NCBI RefSeq assembly: GCF_036323735.1
Contig: NC_086034.1
Location: 35,953,939-36,017,938, forward strand
Length of the DNA: 64,000 nucleotides
Source: Rattus norvegicus
Taxonomy: Eukaryota; Chordata; Mammalia; Rodentia; Muridae
Direction: 5' to 3'
Shown here piece by piece: positions 13,089 through 24,179 of the stretch. A program made the position numbers and the translations under genes. A model generated the notes under the pieces. It saw nothing but the letters and a program-made list of their open reading frames with translations, made no database searches and was not told the DNA's origin. Each line of letters opens with the position of its first letter. Position 1 is the first letter of the stretch.

Positions 13089-13488
13089 GTTTTAGTAAAT
13101 TTTCTTCTATGCATGTGGTTTCCCTTGCATTTGGAGCATAGATGTTCAGAATTGATAGTTTATCTTCGAAGATTTTTTCCTTTGATGAATATGAAGTGTC
13201 CTTCCTTATCTTTTTTATTACTTTCATTGAAAATTGATTTTATTCAATATTAGGATGGCTACTCTAACTTATTTCTTGGAACCATTTGCATGGAATTTTT
13301 TCCCAGCCTTTTACTCTCAGGTAGTGTCTGTCTTTGTCACTGAAGTCCGTTTCCTGTATGCATTTAAATGCTGGGTCCTGTTTATATATGCGATCTGTTA
13401 GTCTTTGTCTTTTTATTGGGGAATTGAGTCCATTGATGTTAAGAGATATTAAGGAATAATGACTGTTGTTTCCTGTTATTTTTGTTGT
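13089..13488 (-). pseudogene. L1-B ORF2 N-terminal (endonuclease) part
   Basis: Antisense match to the first 130 or so codons of ORF2, including the region around the NIYAPN motif (part of the ORF 12667-13227, which then runs into L1-C sequence). The start codon position no longer reads ATG. Split from the rest of ORF2 by L1-C. Confidence 0.8.
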
Positions 13489-13544
13489 TAGAGGTGGAAT
13501 TATGTTTGTGTGGCTATCTTCCTTTTGGAATCTTGAAAGAAGAT

Positions 13545-14591
13545 TAATGCCTTGCTTTTTCTAGGGTATAGTTTCCCTCCTTGTTTTGGAGTTTTCTATT
13601 TATTATCCTTTCTAGGGCTGAATTTTTGTGAAGATATTGTATAAATTTTGTAAAATTGAGAGTTTTGCTAAATGCCTAGGCTGGCATTTGGGTTCTCTTA
13701 GGCTCTCTATGACACCTGTCCAGGACCTTCTAGTTTTCACTGTCTCCAGTGTGAAGTCTGGTATAATTCTGAAAGGTCTGCTTTGTTACTTGACCTTTTT
13801 CCCTTACTGCTTTTAATATTCTTTCTTTGTTTTGTGTATTTACTGTTTTGACTATTATGTGACAGGAGGAATTTCTTTTCTGGTCCATTCCCTTTGGAGT
13901 TCTTTAGGATTCATGTATGTTCATTGGCATCTCTTTCCTTAAGTTAGGGAAGTTTTCTTCTACAATTTTCTTGAAGATATTTACTGGTCCTTTAAGTTGG
14001 AATTCTTCACTCTCTTCTATATCTGCTATCCTTAGGTTTGATCTTCTTATTGTGTCCTGGATTCTTCAGATGTTTTGGGCTAGGAGCTTTTTATTTTTTC
14101 CATTTTCCTTGACTATCGAGTCAAAGTTTTTCATGGTATCTTCTTCCTCTGAGATTCTCTCTTCAATCTCTTGTATTTTGTTGGTGTTGCTTGCTTCTAT
14201 GACTCCTGATCTCTTTCCTAGGTTTTCTGTTTCCAGGGTTGTCTCCCTTTGTGATCTCTTTATTGTTTCTATTTCCATTTTTAAATCCTGGATGGTTTTG
14301 TTTAATTCCTTCACTTGTTTGGTTTTATTTTCCTGTAATTCTGTTAGAGATTTTTGTGTTCCCTTTTTAGGGCCTTCTATTTGTTTACCTGTGTTGTGCT
14401 GTATTTCTTTAAGGGAGCTATTTTTCATTCTTAAAGTTCTCTATTATCATGAGATGTGATTTTAAATCCAAATCTTGCTTTTCCAGTGTGTTGGGATATC
14501 CAGTATTTGCTGTGGTGGGAGAACTATGTTCTCATGATGCCAAGTTGTCTTGTTTTTTGTTGCTTAGATTCTTGTTTTTGCCTCTCGCCAT
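13545..14591 (-). pseudogene. L1-B ORF1, broken
   Basis: Antisense ORF1 remnant with reverse start codon at 14589-14591. The open piece 14066-14428 (120 aa) is the coiled coil, rich in K/E/Q with repeated ELN, EIE and IQE heptads, ending in KLLAQNI. The RRM-like and C-terminal parts are in other frames, and several stops are present. The 3' boundary is approximate. Confidence 0.8.
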
Positions 14592-14995
14592 CTGGTCATC
14601 TCTGATCTTACTTGGTCTTGGGTCTCTGACTGGGCTTGATCCTCCTGTGGGCCTGTGAGCCTGTGATCTTAGGAGTGACAGTGCTCCTGGTAGACCAGCT
14701 CTCTGCAGGCAGGTTTTGTGTCAGAGAGCTATGGAACAGCCCCAGCTTGGGACCAAATGGAGACTGAAAGGGTCCTGTCCTGGGCCATCCTGTGGCTCCT
14801 GAGCCCTGTGTGCTCCCAGAGGTTTCTCCTTGGACAGTCAGTGGGGAGAAAGTGGGGTCCAACCTGTGGGGTTAGGTGTGAGAATAATAATGGTAGACCA
14901 GCTCTCTGAAGGCACGTTTTGAGTCCAAAGGACTGTGGGACAGCCTTATCTCTGGGTGCAGCTGGAGACCCAAAGTGCTGATTTTTCTGAGACAT
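14592..14995 (-). promoter_or_regulatory. L1-B 5' UTR with a ~203-bp tandem repeat
   Basis: About 400 bp upstream of ORF1. The block GTAGACCAGCTCTCTG starts at 14690 and again at 14893, a spacing of 203 bp, and similarity continues on both sides of each block. This is one full and one partial tandem unit. The period resembles mouse-type ~200-bp monomers rather than the 606-bp period of L1-F/H. Confidence 0.7.
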
Positions 14996-15779
14996 ACATT
15001 AGATGCTAGTTTTTCATCATACTTGCCCTGAATAATTTACTATACTAAATTTTACCAAGTAAAATATCAAACATCCAGCTTCAAATATTAATATTTAAAT
15101 CTTAAAACACAAGGGAAAAGTCAGCCTACTGTCCAAATGTGAATGGATAGAAACCTATAGATCTTGTTATAAATAATGAAGTCTATTGATTATCTTCTGC
15201 TCTTTGTTGATGAGATTGAATTAATGAAATTCTGATTGGGTTGATAATACGTTCATCTTAATTATTTTTTCCTCAGTTAATAATACTCATATACTTTTAT
15301 TTGCTCTTTGAATTAATATTTAGAGAGGCAAATATTCTAAGACAATATTAAATGGTAGAAAGATAACAAATGTGAAAGATGATACATCATGAAATAGCAA
15401 TTAATATAGAACATAGAACTCTAGGATTTGACATTTCTGCATCTCTCTCAAGGTTTCATCATGAACAATTTATAACCTTAACTACAAATGAAATGTCACA
15501 GATAATTGGTCATGTACCTTTGACATTTTATCTCAAGTTTGGTGAATCAATTTTATAATTTGGAACATCAAAAGCCAATGTCAGAGACTAGAACTTCAGA
15601 ACTAGCCATTTGACTTTGTGTAATGTGTAGTTTTTCTTATTTTTCAAGCACAATAGTAAAATATAGTTATAGCAACATAAAGATAGCATACAAGTTCCAA
15701 AGACAGAAAACAATAATAGTATTAGTTATCTTTTTATATGTATTCTTAAGTGATATAAAATTAGATTGCTGTATTGTGC
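14996..15779. other. Unassigned AT-rich DNA
   Basis: No repeat family or gene recognised. AT-rich with only short ORFs. It forms the left flank of the L1-D insertion. Confidence 0.55.
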
Positions 15780-15802
15780 TTTGCAGCTGGTCTTTTTTTT
15801 TT

Positions 15803-16212
15803 CCCAGTGGAAAATGTTTTATGGGATTTTATTTGTATATACTTCAGTGTCACATTTAAACCTTCTATTTGGAGCACACAGGCAGTGGGGGCTCTTAGTT
15901 TCTTACCACCTATAGTAGAGTTAAACTCTTTTGGAGTTAAAAATAGAAAAAGACAATTCAGTTGCTCTCTTTGTCAGATCCTACACCAGACAAAGTCAAA
16001 TGTAATTCCCCTGGGTCTTCTATAATGAACACAGCATACTCTCCCATCAGTTTCTCCTCTTCCTTCGTAGCCGTGTTCCTCCCTCTTCCCATTGACGGGC
16101 TAGGCACTGGGCAGCCATGAAACACTTTATTATGTGCAAGGTGCTTCTAGTCCCCACACATGCATAGGAAGTACTTTACCCACAGGGCCCCCATTTTGTT
16201 TCCATCATCCTC
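15803..16212 (-). other. Transduced 3' flanking segment
   Basis: Non-L1 sequence between the two poly(T) tracts of L1-D. It should originate downstream of a parent L1 elsewhere in the genome. No repeat family or exon recognised within it. Confidence 0.75.
15828..15833 (-). terminator. AATAAA poly(A) signal of the transduced segment
   Basis: Plus-strand TTTATT, i.e. AATAAA on the L1 sense strand, lies about 25 nt from the terminal poly(A) (15793-15802). This is the normal signal-to-cleavage distance and supports use of a downstream genomic poly(A) site. Confidence 0.75.
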
Positions 16213-16918
16213 TTTTTTTTTTATTAACTTGAGTATTTCTTATTTACATTTCCAGTGTTATTCCCTTTCCCGGTTTCCGGGCAAACATCCTCCTAATCCC
16301 TCTGCCTCCCCTTCTTTATGGGTGTTCCCCTCCCCATCCTCCCCCCACTGTCCCCCTCCCCCCAACAGTCTAGTTCACTGGGGGTTCAGTCTTAGCGGGA
16401 CCCAGGGCTTCCCCTTCCACTGGTGCTCTTACTAGGATATTCATTGCTACCTATGAGGTCAGAGTCCAGGGTCAGTCCACGTATAGTCTTTAGGTAGTGG
16501 CTTAGTCCCTGGAAGCTCTGGTTGCTTGGCATTGTTGTACATCTGGGGTCTCAAGCCCCTTCAAGATCTTCCAGTTCTTTCTCTGATTCCTTCAACGGGG
16601 GTCCTATTCTCAGTTCAGTGGTTTGCTGCTGGCATTCGCCTCTGTATTTGCTGTATTCTGGCTGTGTCTCTCAGGAGCGATCTACATCCGGCTCCTGTCG
16701 GCCTGCACTTCTTTGCTTCATCTATCTTGTCTAATTGGATGGCTGTATATGTGTGGGCCACATGTGGGGCAGGCTCTGAATGGGTGTTCCTTCTGTCTCT
16801 GTTTTAATCTTTGCCTCTCTATTCCCTGCCACGGGTATTCTTATTCCCCTTTTAAAGAAGGAGTGAAGCATTCACATTTTAATCATCCGTCTTGAGTTTC
16901 ATTTGCAGCTGGTCTTTT

Positions 16919-17493
16919 CTAAAAGAAATGCAGTGACAAAGATGAAGCTGACTGAGAGAATGCTCAAATACCAGCCTAACTTGATGTCCATCCCATGGGC
17001 AAGCCTAAATCCCTGACATAATTTTTGATACTTTGTTTTGCTTTCATACTGAAGCCTAGTAACTGACCTCTGAGAGGCTCTACTCACCAGCAGACTGAAA
17101 CAGATTTAGATATCCACAGACAAACATTGGAAGGTCAGGGACCCATGTGGAAGACTTGGGGGAGAAGGATTGAAGATCCTGAAAGGGATGGGAATCACAT
17201 ACGAAGACCAACAATGTCAATTAACCTGGATCTCTGGGAGCTCCAAAGAATGAATCACCAACAAAAGAACACACGTGGGCTACAATGAGGAAACAGCATA
17301 TATGTAACAGACATGCAGCTCAGTTTCCATGGCTGTTGTCTGCCTCAGTGGGAGAGAATAGGCCTAATCTGGCAGAAATTTGATCAGCAAGGGACGGATA
17401 TGGGGTTCTCAGAGGAGAAGGGAAGGAAAATGGAGGTATATGGAGATTAGGATTCTGTGAAGTGGGGAGAACTGTTTGGGGAGCAATGTTTTT
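16919..17493 (+). mobile_element. Old Lx-type L1 3' UTR fragment
   Basis: Plus-strand sequence resembling the 3' UTR of old rodent Lx L1s, with blocks such as AGAGGCTCTACTC and GGGAGCTCCAAAGAATG. It parallels 30960-31500 block by block. L1-D inserted immediately upstream. Confidence 0.65.
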
Positions 17494-17515
17494 CACACAC
17501 ACACACACACACACA
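17494..17515. repeat. (CA)11 microsatellite
   Basis: Perfect CA dinucleotide run at the 3' edge of the Lx-type fragment. Confidence 0.97.
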
Positions 17516-18112
17516 ATCAGGGCATCAGAGTTGTGAATTTATTTGTAGAAGCTAGATACTGTCCTTCATATTTTCAAAGAGCCAAATATATACATTGTGT
17601 TTAGTGTTTATAATTTAAACATTTAATAACAAAAATATTTTTCTGCATGTTAATTAACTTGACTGGGTGAAAAGAATTATCTAAATTTCCCAAAAATTTA
17701 TTCCTCTTCTCCCTCATGTATACTGTACACACACATACACACAGTATTTCTTCCTTCACTGTATAAAAGTACAATTGTCACATATTTTGCTGGAAAATAT
17801 GCTCAGGTAATATCTAAAAAGTTAATCATAAAATGTATACATGTTTATATTACTATTTGCCAGATTCCAGCCCTCGCTATTCTTTTTTCTTGATTACTCT
17901 TGATGTAGTGGAAGTGGAAGAGCATTGGCTGGGGGGGGAACCTTGCGAGATATTTAGGATTGCTGTTTAAGTATTAAATGTTCACTTGTCTCTGGCAGTC
18001 TCTGGTATTTACCACCTCATTGCAAAACAACAGAGGATTAAGTAAAGTAGCCTTTCTTCTAACTTCTAGCCTGCTAGTTGAAGTCCCAGGAAGAAAAGAG
18101 AGACACTTTGAA
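17516..18112. other. Unassigned AT-rich DNA
   Basis: No recognised gene. A G8 run at 17931-17938 and short ACAC stretches near 17730 are the only simple features. Confidence 0.55.
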
Positions 18113-18577
18113 AAATGTTTTTTATTGGATATTTTATGTATTTAATTTCAAATGTCAACCTCTTTCCCCTTCCCTTCCTCCCTGCCTTCTTCCCCCTCCC
18201 CCTGGTGCTATGAAGATGCTCTGACTCCCTCCCACCCACTCCCACCTCAACACCATGGCATTCCCCTACACTGGGGAGATGAGCTTTCCCAGGAACAAGA
18301 ACTTCGCCTCCTATTGGTGCCAGGTAATGCCGTCCTCTGTTACATATGGGGATGAAGCCATGGGTCCCTCCATGTGTACTCTTTTATTGGTGGTTTAGTC
18401 CCTGGGAGCTCTGGGTGGTCTGGTTGGTTGATCTTGTTCTTCCTATGGCGTTGCAAAGCTCTTCAGTTCCTTCAGTCCTTTCTCTAACTCCTCCATTGGG
18501 GTCCCTGTGTTCAGTCTGATGGTTAACTGCAAACATTCTTATCTGTATAACTAAGGCTCTGGCAGAGTCTCCCAATT
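18113..18577 (-). mobile_element. L1-E: short antisense L1 3' UTR
   Basis: Begins with T-rich sequence, then the reverse of the L1 3' end (TTTCAAATGT, C-rich tract, TTGGTGGTTTAG, CTGGTTGGTTG). It is more like L1-B and the 62125-62455 fragment than like L1-F, so an older subfamily. 5'-truncated within the 3' UTR. Confidence 0.82.
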
Positions 18578-18589
18578 AATCCTTATTTC

Positions 18590-19550
18590 TATGTTCTTTC
18601 TAAAAAATGAAACTGCTCTAAGAAAAGAAGATCTTCTTTATAAAAAGTTTTTCTTCAGGTCTGTTTAAAAAGGTATCTCTGCCTCTTCTTCTCCTAATAT
18701 TGCTCTCTCCTTCTTTTCTGATATGTACCAATGCCATTACCCCAAATTCCTTACTCATATTGCCCTTTCTCCCAATGCCTTTACTTAGTTCTTCTTGAGG
18801 TCAGTCTAAAATGTTCTTCGCAGTTCTGTCTTCTTCTTTGTCCTCAGCACTTATACATCTTTCATAATATATGATCACATGGTTAAAGCTCACTTCAAGT
18901 TTATACATGAATTCAAATCATAAATCAAATAAGTTTACAACAGTGAAAGTTTACATGCATATTCATAAGAGTATCTGGCTAAACATTTGTTATCTGTCAC
19001 AATCTATACAGGTTCATACAAAGTTTAAAACCATATTGTTTGTGACTAAGGTATTAGCGAAGTTAATATCAGTCAATATTGTATCTTCCCTTTTTATGAC
19101 CTTTATTGATTGTTTTACAACTTCTTGGAGTGTGCACTAAGTTATAGATACCTGCTTGCTATATCAGAAACAATTAACCTATGACACTTAAGACTAGCAG
19201 ACTTCAATTGCAGTTTTGCCATCAGAAAGAAGTTAATAGCAGTCATATTGTAAAAGAGCTTAATAATTCCTAATACAATTTTAGGAATTCTTGTAGAATC
19301 ATCATTAAGAAATAAGCAATCGTCTATTTGTTTTTACAGCATCACTACAAGACAGTACATCGACTTGGTTCTGCAGAAATCTGCTCAAAAGAGTAAGCTA
19401 AAATATAATCTTGTCAACCTTGCCTAGAGAAGCAAATCCATCAATAATGTTAACAGTCAATGGTTGAACCATTTAAGAAAAATCACCTGCTTCTCTTTAG
19501 CTTCTTGATGGATCCTGGCAACTATTAAACTTTCCACGAATCTTTGTTTC
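18590..19550. mobile_element. Possible ERV-derived sequence
   Basis: About 1 kb with no L1 or SINE match. Its wording (for example ACATGCATATTCATAAGAG followed by TATCTGGCTAAAC) resembles rodent class II endogenous-retrovirus internal or LTR DNA that I recall, but I cannot name the family or orientation. There is no open gag, pol or env frame: the longest ORF is 89 aa at 18871-19140 and has no recognised domain. Alternative: unique DNA. Confidence 0.33.
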
Positions 19551-19575
19551 CTTGAAATTTTTCATTTATTTTCTT

Positions 19576-20294
19576 TTTTTTTTTTATAGACTTGAGTATT
19601 TCTTATATACATTTCCAGTGTTATTCCCTTTCCCGGTTTCCGGGCAAACATCCCCCTCCCCCCTCCCCTTCCTTATGGGTGTTCCCCTCCCAACCCTCCC
19701 CCCATTGCCACCCTCCCCCCATAGACTAGTTCACTGGGGGTTCAGTCTTAGCAGGACCCAGGGCTTCCCCTTCCACTGGTGCTCTTACTAGGATATTCAT
19801 TGCTACCTATGGGGTCAGAGTCCAGGGTCAGTCCATGTATAGTCTTTAGGTAGTGGCTTAGTCCCTGGAAGCTCTGGTTGCTTGGCATTGTTGTACTTTT
19901 GGGGTCTCGAGCCCCTTCAAGCTCTTCCAGTTCTTTCTCTGATTCCTTCAATAGGGGACCTATACTCAGTTCAGTGGTTTGCTGCTGGCATTCGCCTCTA
20001 TATTTGCTGTATTCTGGCTGTGTCTCTCAGGAGCGATCTACATCCGGCTCCTGTCGGTCTGCACTTCTTTGCTTCATCCATCTTGTCTAATTGGGTGGCT
20101 GTATATGTATGGGCCACATGTGGGGCAGGCTCTGAATGGGTGTTCCTTCAGTCTCTGTTTTAATCTTTGCCTCTCCCTTCCCTGCCAAGGGTATTCTTTT
20201 TCCTCATTTAAAGAAGGAGTGAAGCATTCACATTTTGATCATCCGTCTTGAGTTTCGTTTGTTCTAGGGATCTAGGGTAATTCAAGCATTTGGG
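19576..20294 (-). other. L1-F 3' UTR
   Basis: Poly(T) at 19576-19585, then a C-rich tract (about 19650-19725) that is the G-rich quadruplex-prone region on the L1 strand. It shares diagnostic changes with L1-H, for example AATAGGGGACCTAT near 19949, where L1-A and L1-D differ. Confidence 0.85.
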
Positions 20295-23200
20295 CTAATA
20301 GCCACTTATCAATGAGTGCATACCATGTATGTCTTTCTGTGATTGGGTTAGCTCACTCAGGATGATATTTTCCAGTTCCAACCATTTGCCTACGAATTTC
20401 ATAAACTCGTTGTTTTTGATAGCTGAGTAATATTCCATTGTGTAGATGTACCACATTTTCTGTATCCATTCCTCTGTTGAAGGGCATCTGGGTTCTTTCC
20501 ATTTTCTGGCTATTATAAATAAGGCTGCGATGAACATAGTGGAGCACGTGTCTCTTTTATATGTTGAGGCATCTTTTGGGTATATGCCCAAGAGAGGTAT
20601 AGCTGGATCCTCAGGCAGTTCAATGTCCAATTTTCTGAGGAACCTCCACACTGATTTCCAGAATGGTTTTACCAGTCTGCAATCCCACCAACAATGGAGG
20701 AGTGTTCCTCTTTCTCCACATCCTCGCCAGCATCTGCTGTCACCTGAGTTTTTGATCTTAGCCAATCGCACTGGTGTGAGGTGAAATCTCAGGGTTGTTT
20801 TGATTTGCATTTCCCTTATGACTAAAGATGTTGAACATTTCTTTAGGTGTTTCTCAGCCATTCGGCATTCCTCAGCTGTGAATTCTTTGTTTAGCTCTGA
20901 ACCCCATTTTTTAATAGGGTTATTTGTTTCCCTGCGGTCTAACTTCTTGAGTTCTTTGTATATTTTGGATATAAGGCCTCTATCTGTTGTAGGATTGGTA
21001 AAGATCTTTTCCCAATCTGTTGGTTGCCGTTTTGTCCTAACCACAGTGTCCTTTGCCTTACAGAAGCTTTGCAGTTTTATGAGATCCCATTTGTCGATTC
21101 TTGATCTTAGAGCATAAGCCATTGGTGTTTTGTTCAGGAAATTTTTTCCAGTGCCCATGTGTTCCAGATGCTTCCCTAGTTTTTCTTCTATTAGTTTGAG
21201 TGTGTCTGGTTTGATGTGGAGGTCCTTGATCCACTTGGACTTAAGCTTTGTACAGGGTGATAAGCATGGATCGATCTGCATTCTTCTACATGTTGCCCTC
21301 CAGTTGAACCAGCACCATTTGCTGAAAATGCTATCTTTTTTCCATTGGATGGTTTTGGCTCCTTTGTCAAAAATCAAGTGACCATAGGTGTGTGGGTTCA
21401 TTTCTGGGTCTTCAATTCTATTCCATTGGTCTATCTGTCTGTCTCTGTACCAATACCATGCAGTTTTTATCACTATTGCTCTGTAATACTGCTTGAGTTC
21501 AGGGATAGTGATTCCCCCTGAAGTCCTTTTATTGTTGAGGATAGCTTTAGCTATCCTGGGTTTTTTGTTATTCCAGATGAATTTGCAAATTGTTCTGTCT
21601 AACTCTTTGAAGAATTGGATTGGTATTTTGATGGGGATTGCATTGAATCTGTAGATTGCTTTTGGTAAAATGGCCATTTTTACCATATTAATCCTGCCAA
21701 TCCATGAGCATGGGAGATCTTTCCATCTTCTGAGGTCTTCTTCAATTTCTTTCCTCAGTGTCTTGAAGTTCTTATTGTTCAGATCTTTTACTTGCTTGGT
21801 TAAAGTCACACCGAGGTACGTTATATTATTTGGGTCTATTATGAAGGGTGTCGTTTCCCTAATTTCTTTCTCGGCTTGTTTCTCTTTTGTATAGAGGAAG
21901 GCAACTGATTTATTTGAGTTAATTTTATACCCAGCCACTTTGCTGAAGTTGTTTATCAGCTTTAGTAGTTCTCTGGTGGAACTTTTGGGATCACTTAAAT
22001 ATACTATCATGTCATCTGCAAATAGTGATATTTTGACCTCTTCTTTTCCGATCTGTATCCCCTTAATCTCCTTTTGTTGTCTGATTGCTCTGGCTAGAAC
22101 TTCAAGAACTATATTGAATAAGTAGGGAGAGAGTGGGCAGCCTTGTCTAGTCCCTGATTTTAGTGGGATTGCTTCAAGTTTCTCTCCATTTAGTTTAATG
22201 TTAGCAACTGGTTTGCTGTATATGGCTTTTACTATGTTTAGGTATGGGCCTTGAATTCCTATTCTTTCCAGGACTTTTATCATGAAGGGGTGTTGAATTT
22301 TGTCAAATGCTTTCTCAGCATCTAATGAAATGATCATGTGGTTCTGTTCTTTCAGTTTGTTTATATAATGGATCACGTTGATGGTTTTCCGTATATTAAA
22401 CCATCCCTGCATGCCTGGGATGAAGCCTACTTCATCATGGTGGATGATTGTTTTGATGTGCTCTTGAATTCGGTTTGCCAGAATTTTATTGAGTATTTTT
22501 GCGTCGATATTCATAAGGGAAATTGGTCTGAAGTTCTCTTTCTTTGTTGTGTCTTTGTGTGGTTTAGGTATAAGAGTAATTGTGGCTTCGTAGAAGGAAT
22601 TCGGTAGGGCTCCATCTGTTTCAATTTTGTGGAATAGTTTGGATAATATTGGTATGAGGTCTTCTATGAAGGTTTGATAGAATTCTGCACTAAACCTGTC
22701 TGGACCTGGGCTCTTTTTGGTTGGGAGACCTTTAATGACTGCTTCTATTTCCTTAGGAGTTATGGGGTTGTTTAACTGGTTTATCTGTTCCTGATTTAAC
22801 TTCGATACTGGTATCTGTCTAGGAAATTGTCCATTTCCTGAAGATTTTCAAATTTTGTTGAATATAGGTTTTTATAGTAAGATCTGATGATTTTTTGAAT
22901 TTCCTCCGAATCTGTAGTTATGTCTCCCTTTTCATTTCTGATTTTGTTAATTTGGACACACTCTCTGTGTCCTCTCGTTAGTCTGGCTAAGGGTTTATCT
23001 ATCTTGTTGATTTTCTCAAAGAACCAACTTTTGGTTCTGTTGATTCTTTCTATGGTCCTTTTTGTTTCTACTTGGTTGATTTCAGCTCTGAGTTTGATTA
23101 TTTCCTGCCTTCTACTCCTCCTGGGTGTATTTGCTTCTTTTTGTTCTAGAGCTTTTAGGTGTGCTGTCAAGCTGCTGACATATGCTCTTTCCTGTTTCTT

Positions 23201-24120
23201 TCTGCAGGCACTCAGCGCTATGAGTTTTCCTCTTAGCACAGCTTTCATTGTGTCCCATAAGTTTGAGTATGTTGTATCTTCATTTTCATTAAATTCTAAA
23301 AAGTTTTTAATTTCTTTCTTTATTTCTTCCTTGACCAGGTTATCATTGAGTAGAGCATTGTTTATTTCCACGTATATGTGGGCATTCTTCCCTTATTGTT
23401 ATTGAAGACCAGTTTTAGGCCGTGGTGGTCCGATAGCACGCATGGGATTATTTCTATCTTTCTGTACCTGTTGAGGCCCGTTTTTTGACCAATTATATGG
23501 TCAATTTTGGAGAAAGTACCATGAGGAGCTGAGAAGAAGGTATATCCTTTTGCTTTAGGATAGAATGTTCTATAAATATCCGTTAAGTCCATTTGGCTCA
23601 TGACTTCTCTTAGTCTGTCGACATCACTGTTTAATTTCTGTTTCCATGATCTGTCCATTGATGAGAGTGGGGTGTTGAAATCTCCCACTATTATTGTGTG
23701 AGGTGTAATGTGTGTTTTGAGGTTTAGTAAGGTTTCTTTTACGTATGTAGGTGCCCTTGTATTTGGGGCATAGATATTTAGGATTGAGAGTTCATCTTGG
23801 TGGATTTTTCCTTTGATGAATATGAAGTGTCCTTCCTTATCTTTTTTGATGACTTTTAGTTGGAAATTGATTTTATTTGATATTAGAATGGCTACTCCAG
23901 CTTGCTTCTTCTGACCATTTGCTTGGAAAGTTGTTTTCCAGCCTTTCACTCTGAGGTAGTGTCTGTCTTTGTCTCTGAGGTGTGTTTCCTGTAGGCAGCA
24001 GAATGCAGGGTCCTCGTTGCGTATCCAGTTTGTTAATCTATGTCTTTTTATTGGGGAGTTGAGGCCATTGATATTGAGAGATATTAAGGAATAGTGATTA
24101 TTGCTTCCCTTTATATTCAT
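20295..24120 (-). pseudogene. L1-F ORF2, two frameshifts, otherwise well preserved
   Basis: Endonuclease-reverse transcriptase. The start is 24118-24120 (MNIKGSNNH context) and the stop is at 20295. The endonuclease piece 23362-24120 (252 aa) shows QETH, NIYAPN, GDFNTPL and SDHH. A one-base loss near 23364-23370 (with a TAA) shifts to the frame of 22796-23371, and another one-base loss near 22808 shifts to the frame that stays open from there to the end. The terminal 739 aa (20295-22514) include FADD at 22011-22022 and an intact cysteine motif. The C-terminal 2.2 kb aligns with L1-H without net indels, differing at about 21 of 739 residues. No full-length protein is possible without frameshifting. 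Confidence 0.93.
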
Positions 24121-24179
24121 ATTTGGATGTGAGGTTATGTTTGTGTGCTTTCATTCTCTTTGTTTTGTTGCCAAGATGA

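Larger units (their letters stand above)
13089..14995 (-). mobile_element. L1-B, 5' half
   Basis: Resumes L1-B exactly where 4731-7578 stopped: endonuclease start of ORF2 (13089-13488), ORF1 (about 13545-14591) and a 5' UTR (14592-14995). The outer element is thus nearly full length apart from its reverse transcriptase deletion. It is then followed by non-repeat DNA. Confidence 0.88.
15797..16901 (-). mobile_element. L1-D: 5'-truncated L1 with a 3' transduction
   Basis: Antisense insertion between perfect 17-bp copies of TTTGCAGCTGGTCTTTT (15780-15796 and 16902-16918). From the left it holds a poly(T) tract (to 15802), about 410 bp of non-L1 sequence (15803-16212), a second poly(T) (16213-16222) and 0.68 kb of L1 3' UTR (to 16901). 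In L1 sense this is a truncated 3' UTR, its own A tract, downstream flanking DNA with an AATAAA, then the final poly(A). That is the structure left when transcription runs past the weak L1 poly(A) signal. The duplication starts with AAAA on the L1 sense strand, as expected for L1 endonuclease. Confidence 0.88.

Noticed and set aside
15623..16025. 78-aa and 83-aa ORFs over the L1-D left edge
   Set aside because: They cross the target-site duplication and poly(T) tract, so they cannot be old genes, and have no recognisable domain.
20446..23405. Many plus-strand ORFs over L1-F (e.g. 20446-20784, 22920-23405)
   Set aside because: Antisense shadows of ORF2; the same shadows recur over L1-G, L1-H and, on the other strand, L1-A.
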